Assembly (NCBI GenBank): GCA_002305505.1
Contig: DBRC01000023.1
Location: 28,026 to 61,589 of the forward strand
Direction: 5' to 3'
DNA length: 33,564 nt
Origin: Prevotella sp. UBA1378
GTDB taxonomy: Bacteria; Bacteroidota; Bacteroidia; Bacteroidales; Bacteroidaceae
Shown here: positions 33,447 to 33,564 of the stretch, piece after piece
How positions within the stretch are numbered: position 1 is the first letter of the stretch
How the letters are laid out: every line of letters starts with the position of its first letter
Position numbers and translations under genes: made by a program
The notes under the pieces: model-generated
The model's input: the letters and a program-made list of their open reading frames with translations, nothing else
What the model was told of the DNA's origin: nothing
Databases searched by the model: none

Positions 33447-33479
33447 AATCCCCGTGGTCATTTGCTGATTACGGGGATT
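33447..33479 (+). terminator. Probable terminator after sdhB
   Basis: A perfect 9-bp stem (AATCCCCGT at 33447-33455 with ACGGGGATT at 33471-33479) has a 15-nt loop and starts 22 nt after the sdhB stop. The following TTTACCTTT is only weakly T-rich. The remaining bases to 33564 hold nothing I can identify. Confidence 0.65.
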
Positions 33480-33564
33480 TACCTTTACAGGACGCCAGTT
33501 CGGGATAAGAAACCCGCGCTAATCCGGCGGCATAAGTGGAAGCGGCCCGGATGATTTTTGGCCA

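Overview
The window is chromosomal DNA from a member of the Bacteroidales. The evidence is the gene content (a PorZ-like protein, a fumarate reductase of the SdhCAB/FrdCAB type, Bacteroidetes-style surface proteins), the lack of clear Shine-Dalgarno sequences, and several textbook Bacteroidetes promoters of the form TTTG-N19/20-TAnnTTTG. Base composition is roughly balanced in the genes. The short C-terminal tail of the protein at 9406-10866 is of a kind common in Prevotellaceae and relatives, but I cannot fix the genus.

Layout: 1-565 holds the tail of an upstream gene and a gene-free, AT-rich stretch with five exact DnaA-box matches, a candidate chromosomal replication origin. nadA (566-1570, +) follows. 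On the minus strand, leuS, a YitT-family membrane protein, rdgB, a porZ-like gene and an acyltransferase (9194 down to 1606) form a tightly packed, probably co-transcribed block. Facing right are a secreted surface protein (9406-10866) and mutS (11012-13627). A lone sensor histidine kinase, lgt, a four-helix-bundle gene and ychF lie on the minus strand (18078 down to 13678). A MORN-like protein and a tiny HTH protein (18474-19444, +) converge on polA (-). A polyprenyl diphosphate synthase (+) converges on dtd, a MazG-like gene and deoC (-). uvrC, apt and mnmG (-) follow, and two parS-like sites flank apt. The window ends with sdhC-sdhA-sdhB (+), the fumarate reductase of anaerobic respiration.

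The most unusual structure is a dispersed family of GGATTA-type heptad repeats (units GGGATTA or AGGATTA) in six intergenic places. It almost always sits directly after a stop codon and in mRNA-sense orientation, and it supplies the stop codons of the YitT gene, sdhC and the four-helix-bundle gene. Two inward-facing arms frame the four-helix-bundle gene, giving a 477-bp unit. A second inverted pair, 39 of 40 positions matching, lies between the prenyl synthase and deoC with no gene inside. I infer a small, undescribed mobile or repeat-expanding element, with the four-helix-bundle protein as a candidate partner.

The candidate origin, the two parS-like sites 27 kb away and the presence of mnmG (gidA) are consistent with an origin-proximal location. 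Gene orientation does not help this reading, because most genes would be on the lagging strand if replication started at the left end. No tRNA, rRNA, CRISPR array or complete insertion sequence was seen.
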